A DNA stretch of 64,000 nt from Anthostomella pinea (lineage: Eukaryota > Ascomycota > Sordariomycetes > Xylariales > Xylariaceae), in NCBI GenBank assembly GCA_963556695.1, contig CAUWAG010000007.1:4092001-4156000 (forward strand), read 5' to 3'. The notes beneath the pieces were generated by a model. The model was given only the letters and a program-made list of their open reading frames with translations. It had not been told where the DNA came from and did not search any database. Position numbers and translations under genes: made by a program. Shown here piece by piece: positions 34,673 to 45,091 of the stretch (position 1 is its first letter; every line of letters starts with the position of its first letter).

Positions 34673-34767
34673 TGCCCGAAGATGGAATCGAACCACCCAC
34701 CTCCCTACCGATCAGTGGCTCTACAGCTCGCCGCGCTCAGGAATCATAACCACTAGACCACACGGGC
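34673..34767 (-). tRNA. tRNA-like sequence, probably intron-containing or a pseudo-tRNA
   Basis: On the minus strand an A box (TGGTCTAGTGG) and a perfect B box (GGTTCGATTCC) lie at tRNA-like spacing. The 5' GCCCGTG and 3' TTCGGGC ends pair apart from one T-T mismatch and a G-T pair. The T arm folds as GGTGG-TTCGATT-CCATC. An anticodon stem TTCCT/AGGGA encloses 32 nt, enough for a loop plus an intron, but I cannot place an anticodon with the conserved U33. The isotype is therefore not assigned, and a decayed gene or SINE head is a real alternative. Confidence 0.5.
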
Positions 34768-36036
34768 TTCCGTATAAATTAGACACCGAAGTAGTTTGAA
34801 CTACTGGTGCTGTTCTAAACCCTCCAACCTACCAAAGGTGCATGTGAAATGAATGCCACTCATAACGGCCAACGACTAACTTACCTGGGTGATTTCCGGC
34901 GATCACCAGTTCTCGTTCGCCATTGCCAGGAGTGTACCAGACAACCACAAGACGAAGTGGCACTTTAAGGATACAGCCGGTCTTCGGATGAGTTTCCTCT
35001 CTGGGTGCTAGTTGACGAGGTTCTTGCAGAACTTGACGCCGAGCGACTTCTGCAGCCGTTCATAGAGCCTGGAGTAGACCCGTAGTGTAGTGCAGAACTC
35101 ACCTTTGTCCGTTCACATGGGTCACAAATTAGGAAACATGCCTAGTCCAAGTTCTCGTCTCGGGACTTGGCGCCGTAGATGCTCTTCCCGCCCGTGCCAT
35201 CGCCCTTGGTGAAGTCACTACCCTGAATCATGAAGTGTTTGAATGACTCTGTGGGAGGTAGAGTCCTCGTAGCCACAACCCTCCTGGCCAGTCGCAAGAG
35301 CACGGAAGTTCTCTGTGGTGGACCGTATCAACGGACGTGCGAAGCCAGGACAATCAACCTCGGCCGAAGGCAGCGAAGAGCAGAGACCTGTGAGTTGCGC
35401 TCAGCTTCTCCCGTGGCGATTAACAGCATCACTGACAACATGGCATCATCAGACATTTCAACGGTCGAGCTTAATGTGCCAGAGCTGGACACGCTCATCG
35501 GATGATGCTTCTATAGCAAGACCACGCAGTACCACGATGTGCCATGCGGATCAGTTCCCGGATGACGAGGACGATGAGAGGGAGTATGCTAGATGGAGAA
35601 AATCGAAAATGAAGGTTTACTGGATGATCTCTGATGGCTGTGTGATGATCTCTGAATGAGGCGGCAGCAGATGCTGGATCAGACTGGTAAGTCGAAGGCG
35701 CACACGGTGGGCAGTATGGAGTCGTATGGCATCACGCCAAAGCATAACAGCTGGCAAACTAGTCAGCGTGTTATACGACGAACATTCGGATGCAAATCGC
35801 CTGTTGGTTGGCATGTCACGTCAATTCCCTGCAGGCACACGATGCCGCAATTTGGTAGAAGTGACGAACAGTGAGAATATTTGTGCCATCAATTGTACTC
35901 CTTGAAGTCGTGGTACTCGTATATTCTGCCTGACGCTGCCGAGGAATGAGCTGCACCACTGCTGCCGCAGCGCTCAATCATGCGTAATCCATCCATCATC
36001 ACCAAGCAGATGCTTCACCTCTGAATAAGAGCTTCA
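34768..36036. other. intergenic, no supported gene
   Basis: Several short frames (for example 35230-35505 and 35656-35874) show no recognisable domain or exon pattern. I see nothing I can support here. Confidence 0.4.
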
Positions 36037-36552
36037 CTACTGGCCAGAAGCAAGCTCTCTCAGTATTTCCCTTGTCCCTGAAACTGACTTGGAGTCGCCA
36101 TACAACGCCGCGACGAGACTCCCGTCCACACTTGGGAACTCCCTCTGCAGCGTCTCCAAGTCGCGGTCTTCGTCGGTCTGAGGTTTGCTCATGTCAAATT
36201 GCTCCAGAGTTTCGCGCTGCTCGCCACGCTCGGACTCGGGCACGAAGTCAGACTCCTTGAATGTGTCGGATCGCGCCAGACCTGGTCCAAGAGGTTGCTG
36301 GCCTGGCGGTGGACCTGAAGGCGCAGAGTGTCCTTGGTACGTCGAGTGAGGTGCGCCAGATGATGGTTGATCCTGCCATGCGTTCGCTGGTGGTGGACCC
36401 GAAGGCGCAGAGTGTCCTTGATACGTCGAGGGAGCTTCGCCTGTGGGCTGATCTTGCCATGGGTTCGCAGCTTCGTGGCTCTGCTGCAATGGGTTGTTGG
36501 TCTGGAAGTGCTGGCCGCCAGCAGATTGACCGTAGTAGCCTTGACCTGACAT
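36037..36552 (-). CDS. CUE-domain protein with Pro/Gln-rich repeats, 171 aa
   Basis: A single-exon frame starting MSGQGYYGQSAGGQ. The first 100 residues are disordered, rich in Gln, Pro, Ser and Gly, and contain a duplicated unit: STYQGHSAPSGPPP occurs twice, each near a WQDQP motif. The C-terminal 45 residues (DLETLQREFPSVDGSLVAALYGDSKSV...ILREL) look like a CUE ubiquitin-binding helix bundle: a Phe-Pro near the start and a di-Leu-like end. It may therefore be an adaptor in ubiquitin-linked trafficking or protein turnover. The precise family is not recognised. It lies 0.8 kb downstream in coordinates from the transporter gene's 3' end, without obvious linkage. Confidence 0.7.
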   Translation of the reverse strand: MSGQGYYGQSAGGQHFQTNNPLQQSHEAANPWQDQPTGEAPSTYQGHSAPSGPPPANAWQDQPSSGAPHSTYQGHSAPSGPPPGQQPLGPGLARSDTFKESDFVPESERGEQRETLEQFDMSKPQTDEDRDLETLQREFPSVDGSLVAALYGDSKSVSGTREILRELASGQ

Positions 36553-37394
36553 GTTGATTATGTTTCAGTTTTCTTCTTGCCTCGATATGTTTTTGTAGGC
36601 CACAGTCCGTCTTCGACGATGTCTGGCAGTGATTAGGATCGAGAAATGATGTAGGATCGAGAAAGTAGAAGCCTCCGCCACAGCATTGCGTGTCGTGCTG
36701 AAGGACGCCGTGCATGTGATCGCCGAAGATCCGCCGGCGCGCCGTCATCATCATGAGGCCCCCGCTTTATTAGATATTCACATTACACGTGCCCCGCACC
36801 ACCACAATGCCGCTTGTCTGGCAGCTGGCAGTCAACAATTGTGCGGATGTGCGGATGTGGCAAACAATGCCGCCCGAACGTGAAGGAATCACGAGCTCCT
36901 GCGATATGCGTTCTGAGTCTATGTGATCTAGCAAGTAGATCACCAATCCTCATCGCGGCTATCGTGAGCTATTCTTGAGGTAGGACCGTCCGGGCCTGGT
37001 TCGATGTGTCGTGGCCAATCAACCACTACTATGTCGACGTGCTCAATGAGAAGCACGCTGCTCTACACCTCTTGTTCCTCAACATACCTGCTAGCAGCCT
37101 TCACGTCCACTTCAACCAGAGGGCCCACGTGTCTGGCCATGCTACACTGCTCCGTCTGACTCGGGGCTAGATTCTGTGTGAAGATGAGACATATTTGGTG
37201 GGCATCTCGGTTTGTTCTGCTCCTCCGGCATGATGATCAATATCACAGGACCGTCATCTGTTCGAGGATTGCCTCTTAGGTGCAGTGTGAAGACGGTCAT
37301 TGCCTATGGGGACGTATTGATATAAATCTCCTTATACAAGCTGATCCCAAGACAAGAGAACCAGAGAAAGATAGCTTCCATGATACCACTGGCA
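36553..37394. other. intergenic, nothing recognised
   Basis: Contains the upstream region of the CUE-domain gene (minus) and the 3' region of the transporter. No further coding sequence is supported. Confidence 0.5.
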
Positions 37395-40345
37395 CTACCA
37401 GGTCGCGGGACCAAAAGTGTCCCCTTCCGCCACCATCTTCAATATCGCAGTATAAGACGCATCCTAGACGCAATCGTCAGCATTCGACCTCTCAGGCGTA
37501 TAGGGGCAACCCATCGAGTTACTTACGGCTGTATTCATGACATCCACGTTGCCCCACCACTGCGGAATGGTGACCCCTGGCAGGGTGATAGCGAAGAAGA
37601 TGACGATTGTGGACAGTATCAACCCTGCGTCAAGACCTGATTTATTTTGTTATTAAGCTCCTCGGCCGCAAGTGAAGAGCGAAGCCCAAATACCTGCTGC
37701 CGTGACATAATTGTACGTGTGCCACCAGCCGTTAAACCGTTTGCGTATGCCATAGTTGAAGACCAGTCCCGTGATAGCCCAGGTCGAGAAAGAGAGGGTC
37801 GTAGCCGGTGGCAGCCAACTCATGGCTCCCAGCATCACAGGGGCGTTGAGGTGACGGACGAATTTGACGTTCGTCTTGCGGATTAGGACCCAGAAGATAA
37901 GCGGCAGAGCTGCCCCGAGGAGCCAGAACCAGTTGAAGTTCACGTATTGCGAACCTTGGCCGAACATTCGTTGTGGGCCGATGACTCCCCAGACGATCGA
38001 GGAGGAGAAGAATGCTCGTCCGTTGGGACACGTGAAGTGATCTGGTTGCGTGCTTGGGATGAGTTAGTTCATCGGCTGCTGAGAAAGGGGGTAGAGAGAT
38101 ACCCCACTTACATTTCACACACATTGGGGATATTTCCAAGAGTCCAGTTCATAACCGCTATCTGGACAAAGACAGCCCAGATACTTGCCGCTACCTGGCA
38201 CGAAAACGTAATTCTCGGAGGCACCTTCATGTAGTGTGCAAGCTTGAGGTCGCCGCTAAATTCGAGATTAATCATTGCTGTAAATATCGCACGGTTGAAA
38301 CCCTTATTTACCTGTATGTTTGGGCCTGACCTAGACAGATTGTGGAGAAGACCTGCTTTTATTTTATTATTGAGCTCTTTGACCGCAACGGGGGAGCCAA
38401 ACCTTGAAGATCATGACGCCGACCGGGCGTCCTGGGATCATGAAACCGGCTAGGAAGGGGGAGACGACGTTAAGGGACAATACGATGTTCGAGACCGCGA
38501 GAACCATGCACGTCGGAATGACCCACGCCAGCCCTAGAATGACAGAAACAAAGAACGCCCACTGCGTGTATGTTAACATATTGTCTCTAAACCCGTATCG
38601 CTGATTTCTTGATGAAGAAAGACAGGAAAAATCAAGGCTTGTTCACCAAGGCTCAGGGTCTTGGGGTGGGATGTTTTTATACGTACCCAGGGCAATTGCG
38701 AATCGAATCCGAGAGTAGCCGCAAGACCGAGAGCGACTGATGGCACAAAGAGTGCCGCGTACCACCAGTCAGGGCACTCGCGATACTTCTTCATCAACTT
38801 CAGATGGATGTCTGGCTCCTGACTTTGCGCTGTTCGGAATCGATACCAGATCTCTTTTCCATGGAACAGACCGGCATGGGTCAATGCGGCGGTTAATGCT
38901 GCGAATGAAAGTCCTATATAAAAGTGTCAGCGCTTACCTGTGATATGAAGGCAGTGGGTTAAATGGTTAGGAACCTACCGTAGTTAAGTGCCAAGCTTGG
39001 AGAGAGGAACAGAGGCGAATATGAACTGTACTTGTTGGGGTCGAACTGAAAGCTGTCACCAAGGATACGGCTGACGTTGTATGCAGACTGGGTGTTGTCG
39101 TATGTCTGCGAAGTGACCATTGGAAGATATTCAGAGTAACTGATTAGGTTTCAGTACCAAACCTGAGCAGAGGGGACACAGATGAAGAATGAGTACTTAC
39201 AGCGCCCCCGAATAGGTTATACCGATCGTAGTAATGATGACAAAGATGAACAGCCCGATCAACGTATTCACATGGGCATGAGTCGGCGCAAGAAGTGGGT
39301 CATCCAGGTACGCGGTCACATACGTCCAGTCGAAGGTAATGGGCAGCAAGCTGAGCCCAGTGAAGCCTCCAAAGAGCTGGTTGAGAACGACGTTGTTCGG
39401 TTTGATCCATGTGACAAACGCGAAGACCGAGAGTCCCTGCCAGAGCACCCCGGGGATCCAGTAATAGCAGGACATGGCGACAGTGACGTAAAAGAAGTAC
39501 CTGTACCTGCTGATGACCCAGCCGTTCGAGCTGACAGCGTCGCTCTTCGTCTTGTCGTGCAGCGCAATCAGGAGCGAAGTTTTACTGAAGACTGTTGGCC
39601 AAATCATTGCAGAAGGCCATACCAGGAACCTCCGAAACATGCCGGCCAGGGATATACCTATTAATTGAGAGCTTAAGGTAAAGAGCAGCGAGAAGCCCCA
39701 GCCGAAATTGATGTTGTAGAAAGGCTTTCCCTGGAGCGCAAGCAATGCGTCGGTACTGTAGGCGTAGCTGATCGAGACGTTGGCCATCAGAGTGACCACG
39801 ACGTGTTCTTTGATCGTGAAAGGGCCAGGGTTAAGAGTCCACTCCAGCCCAAACGTGTTGAAGACACGAGTCGGAAGAATCCGTGCCCACAGATTACCCA
39901 GGGGGTATGTCAGAAGCAGCACCACGATAGCGGGAAAGTTGATGGCGGGACTCCTCATGGACAGGAACATGTTCAGCCCACTGGCGATGGTGACGAAGAA
40001 CATGCCCAGGACCCAGGCGCGCAGCGTGTTGGCGACCTCGCCGCCGTCGACGTTCCTCACCGCAGCACGAACTTCTTCGTATGGTGAGTCCTCAGTGAAC
40101 ATGAGATCAGCCTCGGCGATCTTGTCGGCATCGCCATCCTCCAGGGCTTGCTTGACGGCATCCAGTTTCTCCTGGGGCAAGTTGGGATCCCATTGGTGTG
40201 AGTGCTGTATCTTGTCGAGGTCGGCGGTGGCGGTAGCGATGTCTACCCCATGGTGCTTCTCCTCGGGCCAGGTCTCTTGCACCGGTGTGATGTCTGCAAC
40301 CGGTACATCTGAATCTGCTGCCTTTCTAGTAAACGGGAACTTCAT
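37395..40345 (-). CDS. oligopeptide transporter, OPT family
   Basis: Proton-coupled importer of small peptides (or glutathione-like substrates) in the plasma membrane. The first exon (40345-39197) encodes a hydrophilic head with the TEDSPYEEVRAAV line typical of OPT proteins, then several membrane helices. At least seven further short exons follow, with pieces such as FHGKEIWYRF, SVILGLAWVIPTCMVLAVSN, NLEFSGDLKLAHYMKVPPR, MNWTLGNIPNVCE, TCPNGRAFFSSSIVWGVIGPQRMFG and RRFNGWWHTYNYVTAA. The last exon ends FGPATW, stop at 37395-37397. Two of its introns, at 37637-37693 and 38353-38402, belong to the repeated intron family. Exon junctions were checked at those two introns and at the end; the others are approximate. 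A run of G-tracts lies about 300 bp upstream. Confidence 0.92.
37637..37693 (-). repeat. introner-like intron, copy B (57 nt)
   Basis: Intron of the oligopeptide transporter between codons for YVTAA and GLDAG. It starts GTATTTGGGC, ends AAATCAG, and matches copy A in length and over most positions. GCTC...GAGC can pair around a CTTGCGG loop. Confidence 0.88.
38353..38402 (-). repeat. introner-like intron, copy C (50 nt)
   Basis: A second copy in the same transporter gene. It starts GTTTGGCTCC and ends AAAAGCAG, and contains GTTGCGG and AGAGCTCAATAATAAAATAA. It lacks the first 7 nt of copies A and B. Splicing joins MIFK to VFSTICLG, restoring the OPT reading frame. Confidence 0.85.
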
Positions 40346-41026
40346 GATGGCGTTGGACAGCTGGGTGAGCGCAAGAACTCAAGAAGAAAACATAAAGACG
40401 GGAGAAGGTATACCTTATCTCTACCGCGTTCATCGTCCCATGGTGCGACGTTGGGATATACGGGGCACCATCACAAGACCGGAGTTTGCTTATCGCACCT
40501 ACTCGGATGGTAACATTCTCTTCGTACAGTCTAGCCCGTTCGATAGACCTGTGGTAACTTGATGGTCGCGGCCCAAATATCTACCTTCCCAGTATGAACA
40601 AGCATTGCCAATCATCACTCTTCAACCACTGACGGCTCGAGGACAGGGGCGGGGTATTGGGGCTCGACCAGGGGGACGGGGTTTTGGACAAACATTCGGC
40701 CTATACGTCCCGGCATCTCGGTTATACGCATCCGCACATGCATACGCAGCAGGGGAGGTATGTCACTCGCAAAGGAGACGTATGCGGCGTTTGACTATCT
40801 ACCCTACTGGTGGCCTAACGATCAAATGTGACGCTGAACAGATAATAATTTTCCTTCCTGAACACACAGCTTATCTGAGCACACTTTCACGAACCCTTTC
40901 TTTGGCCTCTAAGGTTAGATCACTTGTCGTGGTCAATGCGCTTGAAGCGGTCACATTTTACACGCTGTACTTAGCATGCCGTTGTCCGGGTTCTCAAACG
41001 TCACAATCCAGCCAAATCGTACATGA
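40346..41026. other. intergenic with G-tract cluster
   Basis: Upstream region of the transporter gene and 3' region of the Hce2-like gene. The plus strand at 40646-40681 has five runs of four or more G (for example AGGGGCGGGGTATTGGGG), a potential G-quadruplex. No gene is seen. Confidence 0.6.
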
Positions 41027-41704
41027 CTAGAGCTCGCCCGGTCCTACACCCTCCGCAGCTGCCGGGAAGATTCTCCAGACCCTCCATTTAAGCATCTCGT
41101 ACACCGGCTCGGTCACGCTCCTGCATCGAAAGCCGCCTCCCTGAGCCACAGCACCACCAACAGCCTTATCGAGCGCCTCGTTGATGTACGTCGCGATGTC
41201 TTCGTTTCCGATCCTGGCCGATCGTCAGAGAAGCACGACCCAAAACGGCAAACTGGGCAAGGATATAGAGCCCAAGAAGACATGAGAAGGGGGGCGTTAC
41301 CAGACATCTGGGCCCGTCTGGTCATCCGCTCGCTTGACCGAGAAGCTGCAAGTGCCGTTCTCTCGCAGACTGAACCAGTCCAGGTCGTCCCAGTCGGTGA
41401 TCTGGAAGTAGCCGTTCGTGGTGTAGTACTCGTCGCGGAGAGCCTTGCAGTCGGCGGCCAGGGCAAGATGCCATATCGGGAGGCCGCCTTGGTCCGTGTT
41501 GTTACGGCACATGGTTTGTGTCGTGTTGCGGGAGTACCAGCGAATGCCGCCGTCCAGTACACTACCTAACTCTGCCTGTTGTCGTCAGCGTTAGGCGTGT
41601 ATTGCCTGGTTTGGTAGTCCGGGGATAATAACACCCACATTGGCAAGAGACATGGTGAATGAAGGCATAAACCCGAGGGCAACGAAGGCGCTGGAGAACT
41701 GCAT
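41027..41704 (-). CDS. small secreted Hce2/Ecp2-like protein
   Basis: Three exons: a signal peptide exon (MQFSSAFVALGFMPSFTMSLA), then a central exon from AELGSVLDGG to GPDVW, and a last exon starting IGNEDIATY and ending VGPGEL. The order of features fits the Hce2 domain found in fungal Ecp2-type secreted proteins: a Cys after the first Asn-rich part (TMCRNNT), CKALRDEY, NGYF..TDWDDLDWFSL, then GTCSFSV and FRCRS. Four Cys are visible, consistent with disulfide bonds. Known members act outside the cell, some as plant-interaction effectors and some possibly against other microbes; which applies here cannot be told. The family call rests on pattern memory only and needs a profile search. Confidence 0.7.
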
Positions 41705-42796
41705 CTGAGGCCACAGAGTGAAGTTCGAAAATGGGAGTTTTCGGGACTGGGGTTTCTAGCTGAAGGGAAGGCGGGAAGAACACGAGAAGAACGTTCGAAC
41801 TTGTATTTATAGTGAACTTGGCAAATGGTGACACCGGCGTCCCGGTCATCTGCCTTTGGATCAACTCATCAATGAATCACATCCTCACATCTTTCACTCA
41901 CCCCCATTTCCACGAGTCTGTCTCGATCTTGACCTCATTCAGCCCTTGATACAAGAAAGGTTCCTGTCAGAGGTGCGCTGTAACCGAATCACAAGTCTTT
42001 CAGACGTCGCCAGGATTAATAAACTTGGACATGGAATTTGTCACTGTTGCTTCTGTTGACAGTAATCGAATTCGTTCCCTTGTATGTGTTTTCGCGTACC
42101 ACACTTCCTCCTGGTATCCCTCTCCAAAGAACGAGACTCGTCACATTCTGGCTCCCCTTGATGGGAATGTCCGCGTGACCCGATCGTCGACACCGAAGAC
42201 CCCGGACTCTTCATCAAGTACCAAGAGACCAGCTTCCAACGACTCTCCTCTCCTAGCGGCGAAGAAACTGAAGGCAACTGTCAGTCCTAGGGTTGCGATA
42301 TTACCCATCGTGTTCCTGGTACGGTCTCGCTGACAATGGCTGCGAAGGCTCTGCCTCCCTCAAGGGCGGCAGCGTTGTCGACGGCAAGGCTGGCGTCTCT
42401 GGTGTCGAATATGACCAATGGCATGCAAATCAAAGCGGTGACTCTCGTCCGGCTTCAGGTCGAGGCACTGAGCAGCTGTGGTTAGGTCTTTGCAGGGATA
42501 GTGGGCCGGACATACGGCATGGAGGCCTGAAATGAGCAATTAAAGGAGGCCGGTTATGGAGAGAATATATATTCAGGAGATCCATGTAGTGTATTTGCGC
42601 TTGGTACTTCAGAGGCATGCGATGCTACTCTGCGTCGCTTGGTCACTGAACTGGCTCCGTTATGGTGCCCGGTTGTGGCCTGCTGCGGGGAGCCGATCGG
42701 AGACCGTTTGGCGTGCAGAGCATCTCCAAACCCGTGCCGTCAGATCAGATCCTCTCCTATCGACAATGTACCAACCAACACACCTCGTTCAATCTA
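41705..42796. other. intergenic, no supported gene
   Basis: A 102-codon plus frame (42025-42333) with a Ser/Pro/Lys-rich centre was considered but has no recognisable domain, and its end lacks a coding pattern. Otherwise nothing is seen. Confidence 0.4.
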
Positions 42797-43315
42797 ATGC
42801 CCGAAACTATGCAAACCACAACCCCCAAGAGTCAAGTCATATACGCGCCAGCCAGAGAGGCTATCCGTGGCGTCAAGTCGATCTTCCTAGCCGGTACTAC
42901 CGCGAAAACGAAACCTGACGACCGTGATTGGCGAGAGGTGCTGTCAGAGTCGCTGGCAGACACCCCCGTCACCATACTCAACCCCTACCGCGGTGACTGG
43001 GACTCAACCTGGCGGGAAGACATCGCGTTCGCGCCGTACCGCGAGCAGGTAGAATGGGAGTTGGATATGCAGGAAGCTGCCGACATCATTGTGGTCTTCT
43101 TCCACCCAGACACGCAGGCTCCCATCAGCCTCCTAGAGCTGGGCCTAAGTGCAAGGTCTGGCAAGTGTATTGTGAGCTGCCCCGAAGGCTACTTGAAGCG
43201 AGGGAATGTGCAGATTGTGTGTCAGAGGTTTGGTGTTGAGATGGTGGAGAGCGTGGATGAGTTGAGGGATGCCATCTTGAGGAGACTGCCTGATGACTTC
43301 ACGCGGACTGCCTAG
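42797..43315 (+). CDS. nucleoside 2-deoxyribosyltransferase-like protein
   Basis: A single exon of 173 aa starting MPETMQTTTPKS. The fold signature of the family is visible: a first beta strand with FLAGTTAK, a DW..V...L repeat-like helix, NPYRGDWDSTW, the QVEWELDMQEAADIIVVFF strand-and-helix, and PISLLELGLSA with the Glu that lies in the nucleotide pocket. Known relatives cleave or exchange the sugar of deoxynucleosides; many fungal members are of unproven function. The start is the first ATG with family-like sequence downstream; an upstream ATG at 42662 opens a frame unlike the family. Confidence 0.8.
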   Translation: MPETMQTTTPKSQVIYAPAREAIRGVKSIFLAGTTAKTKPDDRDWREVLSESLADTPVTILNPYRGDWDSTWREDIAFAPYREQVEWELDMQEAADIIVVFFHPDTQAPISLLELGLSARSGKCIVSCPEGYLKRGNVQIVCQRFGVEMVESVDELRDAILRRLPDDFTRTA

Positions 43316-43831
43316 TCCCACCACTTAGTGAAAGGCGACTTGGATAGCTCGAAACATGTTCCGAGGCAACATAACTTACATGGAAACTGTACGTGTAGCA
43401 TAGGGGTGCTGAACTGGATACAAACAAAGGCTTATTCCAGGCAATGGAAGTTCAATGAGACATCGCCTTGCATTTCTAGTAGCAAGACAAGACAACATCC
43501 CTTCCTAGGAGCCTCACAGGATGTCCAGCTGTCGGGACAGGCGGGAAGACCCGTGGACGGCTGCATGGTTGGTCAACCGGCTCTCGAACAGGCGGGCCGA
43601 AGTTTCTCCGCTGTCATGAATGCCGGAATCCACCACTGCATGACCGCTAATCTTGAGGTGGCACTTGGATTCCGCTCGCGGCTCGGATAAGTCTGCAGGT
43701 GGTAATTCAATAGTTTCTAGCTTCACCCATCATCAACGCCTCCCCAAGCTACATTGCTTTCCTCCCCCTTGCTATAATTCGGCAGCATCACTAAGACTAT
43801 TCTTGCTCTACAATCGCTCCAGCTCTTCACA
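43316..43831. other. intergenic, nothing recognised
   Basis: Upstream region of the RGG-protein gene, with a pyrimidine-rich leader near 43738-43775. No coding frame is supported. Confidence 0.5.
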
Positions 43832-45091
43832 ATGGACGACTTTGGCGGCCGCACAGACGACGATCTCTTCGCCGACGACTTTGAGCCCGTCAGCGAGCCC
43901 GTTAGCACGCTTGTCGTCGAGCCGCAACCACAGACTACCACCAACACAACTCCAGCTCCAGTTCCTGCTCCCGTGCCCCTAGTCGAAAACCAACCCAGTG
44001 CTCCAGCTCCGTCAAAGCCCACGCAGCCTGCTACTGTTCCGATCGCTCCCAAATCTCTAGCCCAGTCGCGCCACGCGCCGACGAAGCCCGCGCATCAGCC
44101 CCGGCCGCGCAAACACTCGCCGAAACCCCCCAAGCAACCCGCACCATTTACCACACCCGCCGCCGAATCGACAGCAGCCGCCACTGAAGAGGATGGCGAC
44201 ACATCCTACACAGGAGCGCCTACGCAAGCCACAACAGGCCCCTCCGCCACCTCCTCCGCCCCAACCAAGCCCAGCGGGCGGCACTCGTCAAACACAGCCT
44301 CGGGCGACCGAACAGGTTCCGGCTCGAACCCGCGCACCAAGCTGACGGAGACGGAGCTCGCGGCCAAGATGGAGCAGATGCGGATCCTGTCGGCGGAAAA
44401 GACGCGGCGGTTCGAGCAGGCGGAGCGCGACAGCCGGTCGCACGCGCTGGCGTACGAGAAGGGCATGGAGGACGCGCGGAAACGACGGGCCGAAGAAGCA
44501 GAACGCCGCAAGCGCGGCGACGAGGAGAGGCGGCGCATGGACGACGAGCGCGAGCGGAACCGCGAGCGTAAACTGAAAGCCATGGGCGCCAAGGACGGCG
44601 GCAGCTGGGACGAGGGCAAGAATGTCGAGGAGGAGCGGGATTATGGCTATAGCCAGAGCTTCAAGAGCGCTAATGGGGGTGTGAGGGGGTCGAGGACCGG
44701 GATGGGTATGGCGGGGAGTCGCTTTGCTGAGAGGAATGATGCGCCGCCGCCCCAAAGAGAATTCGCTGCGGATGAGTTCAGGGGTAGAGGTCGTGGACGG
44801 GGACGGGGGACCACGAGAGGTGGACGGGGCGGTAGAGGGGGCTCGTTCGGGGATGGGGAGAGAGGTTCACGAGGCGACCAGAACGGGTCGTCCCATCAAC
44901 AGCATACCCAAGTCCCACCGAAGCCCGACGATTTCCCTGCTCTATCTGGTTCTGACACCATCAACGTGGACACGACGACGAACAAGCCCTCTGAGCTGCC
45001 GAAGCTACCTTCGCTTTCGGGTCCTAATTCGCCGTTAGGGAAGTGGGACGATGAGATGGCTGCGCTGGATGCCAAGGCCTCCGGTACATAG
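43832..45091 (+). CDS. RGG-repeat, coiled-coil protein (putative RNA-binding)
   Basis: One exon of 419 aa starting MDDFGGRTDDDLFADDFEP. An acidic N-terminus is followed by about 100 residues rich in Pro, Ala and Thr. The middle (residues about 170-250) is a highly charged helix, with ETELAAKMEQMR and a run of Arg/Glu, probably a coiled coil. The last third holds an RGG/RG cluster (RGRGRGRGRGTTRGGRGGRGG) and a DDFPALSG motif. The protein ends DDEMAALDAKASGT. RGG clusters commonly bind RNA and are arginine-methylated. I do not recognise a named orthologue. Directly after the stop the DNA repeats the coding sequence for DDEMxALD. Confidence 0.75.
   Translation: MDDFGGRTDDDLFADDFEPVSEPVSTLVVEPQPQTTTNTTPAPVPAPVPLVENQPSAPAPSKPTQPATVPIAPKSLAQSRHAPTKPAHQPRPRKHSPKPPKQPAPFTTPAAESTAAATEEDGDTSYTGAPTQATTGPSATSSAPTKPSGRHSSNTASGDRTGSGSNPRTKLTETELAAKMEQMRILSAEKTRRFEQAERDSRSHALAYEKGMEDARKRRAEEAERRKRGDEERRRMDDERERNRERKLKAMGAKDGGSWDEGKNVEEERDYGYSQSFKSANGGVRGSRTGMGMAGSRFAERNDAPPPQREFAADEFRGRGRGRGRGTTRGGRGGRGGSFGDGERGSRGDQNGSSHQQHTQVPPKPDDFPALSGSDTINVDTTTNKPSELPKLPSLSGPNSPLGKWDDEMAALDAKASGT

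Noticed and set aside
39780..40562. 260-codon plus frame
   Set aside because: It is the antisense shadow of the first exon of the oligopeptide transporter.
42025..42333. 102-codon Ser/Lys-rich plus frame
   Set aside because: Low complexity, no domain, and no sign of conserved exon structure.
44206..44755. Arg/Ser-rich minus frames
   Set aside because: Antisense shadows of the charged and RGG parts of the RGG protein.
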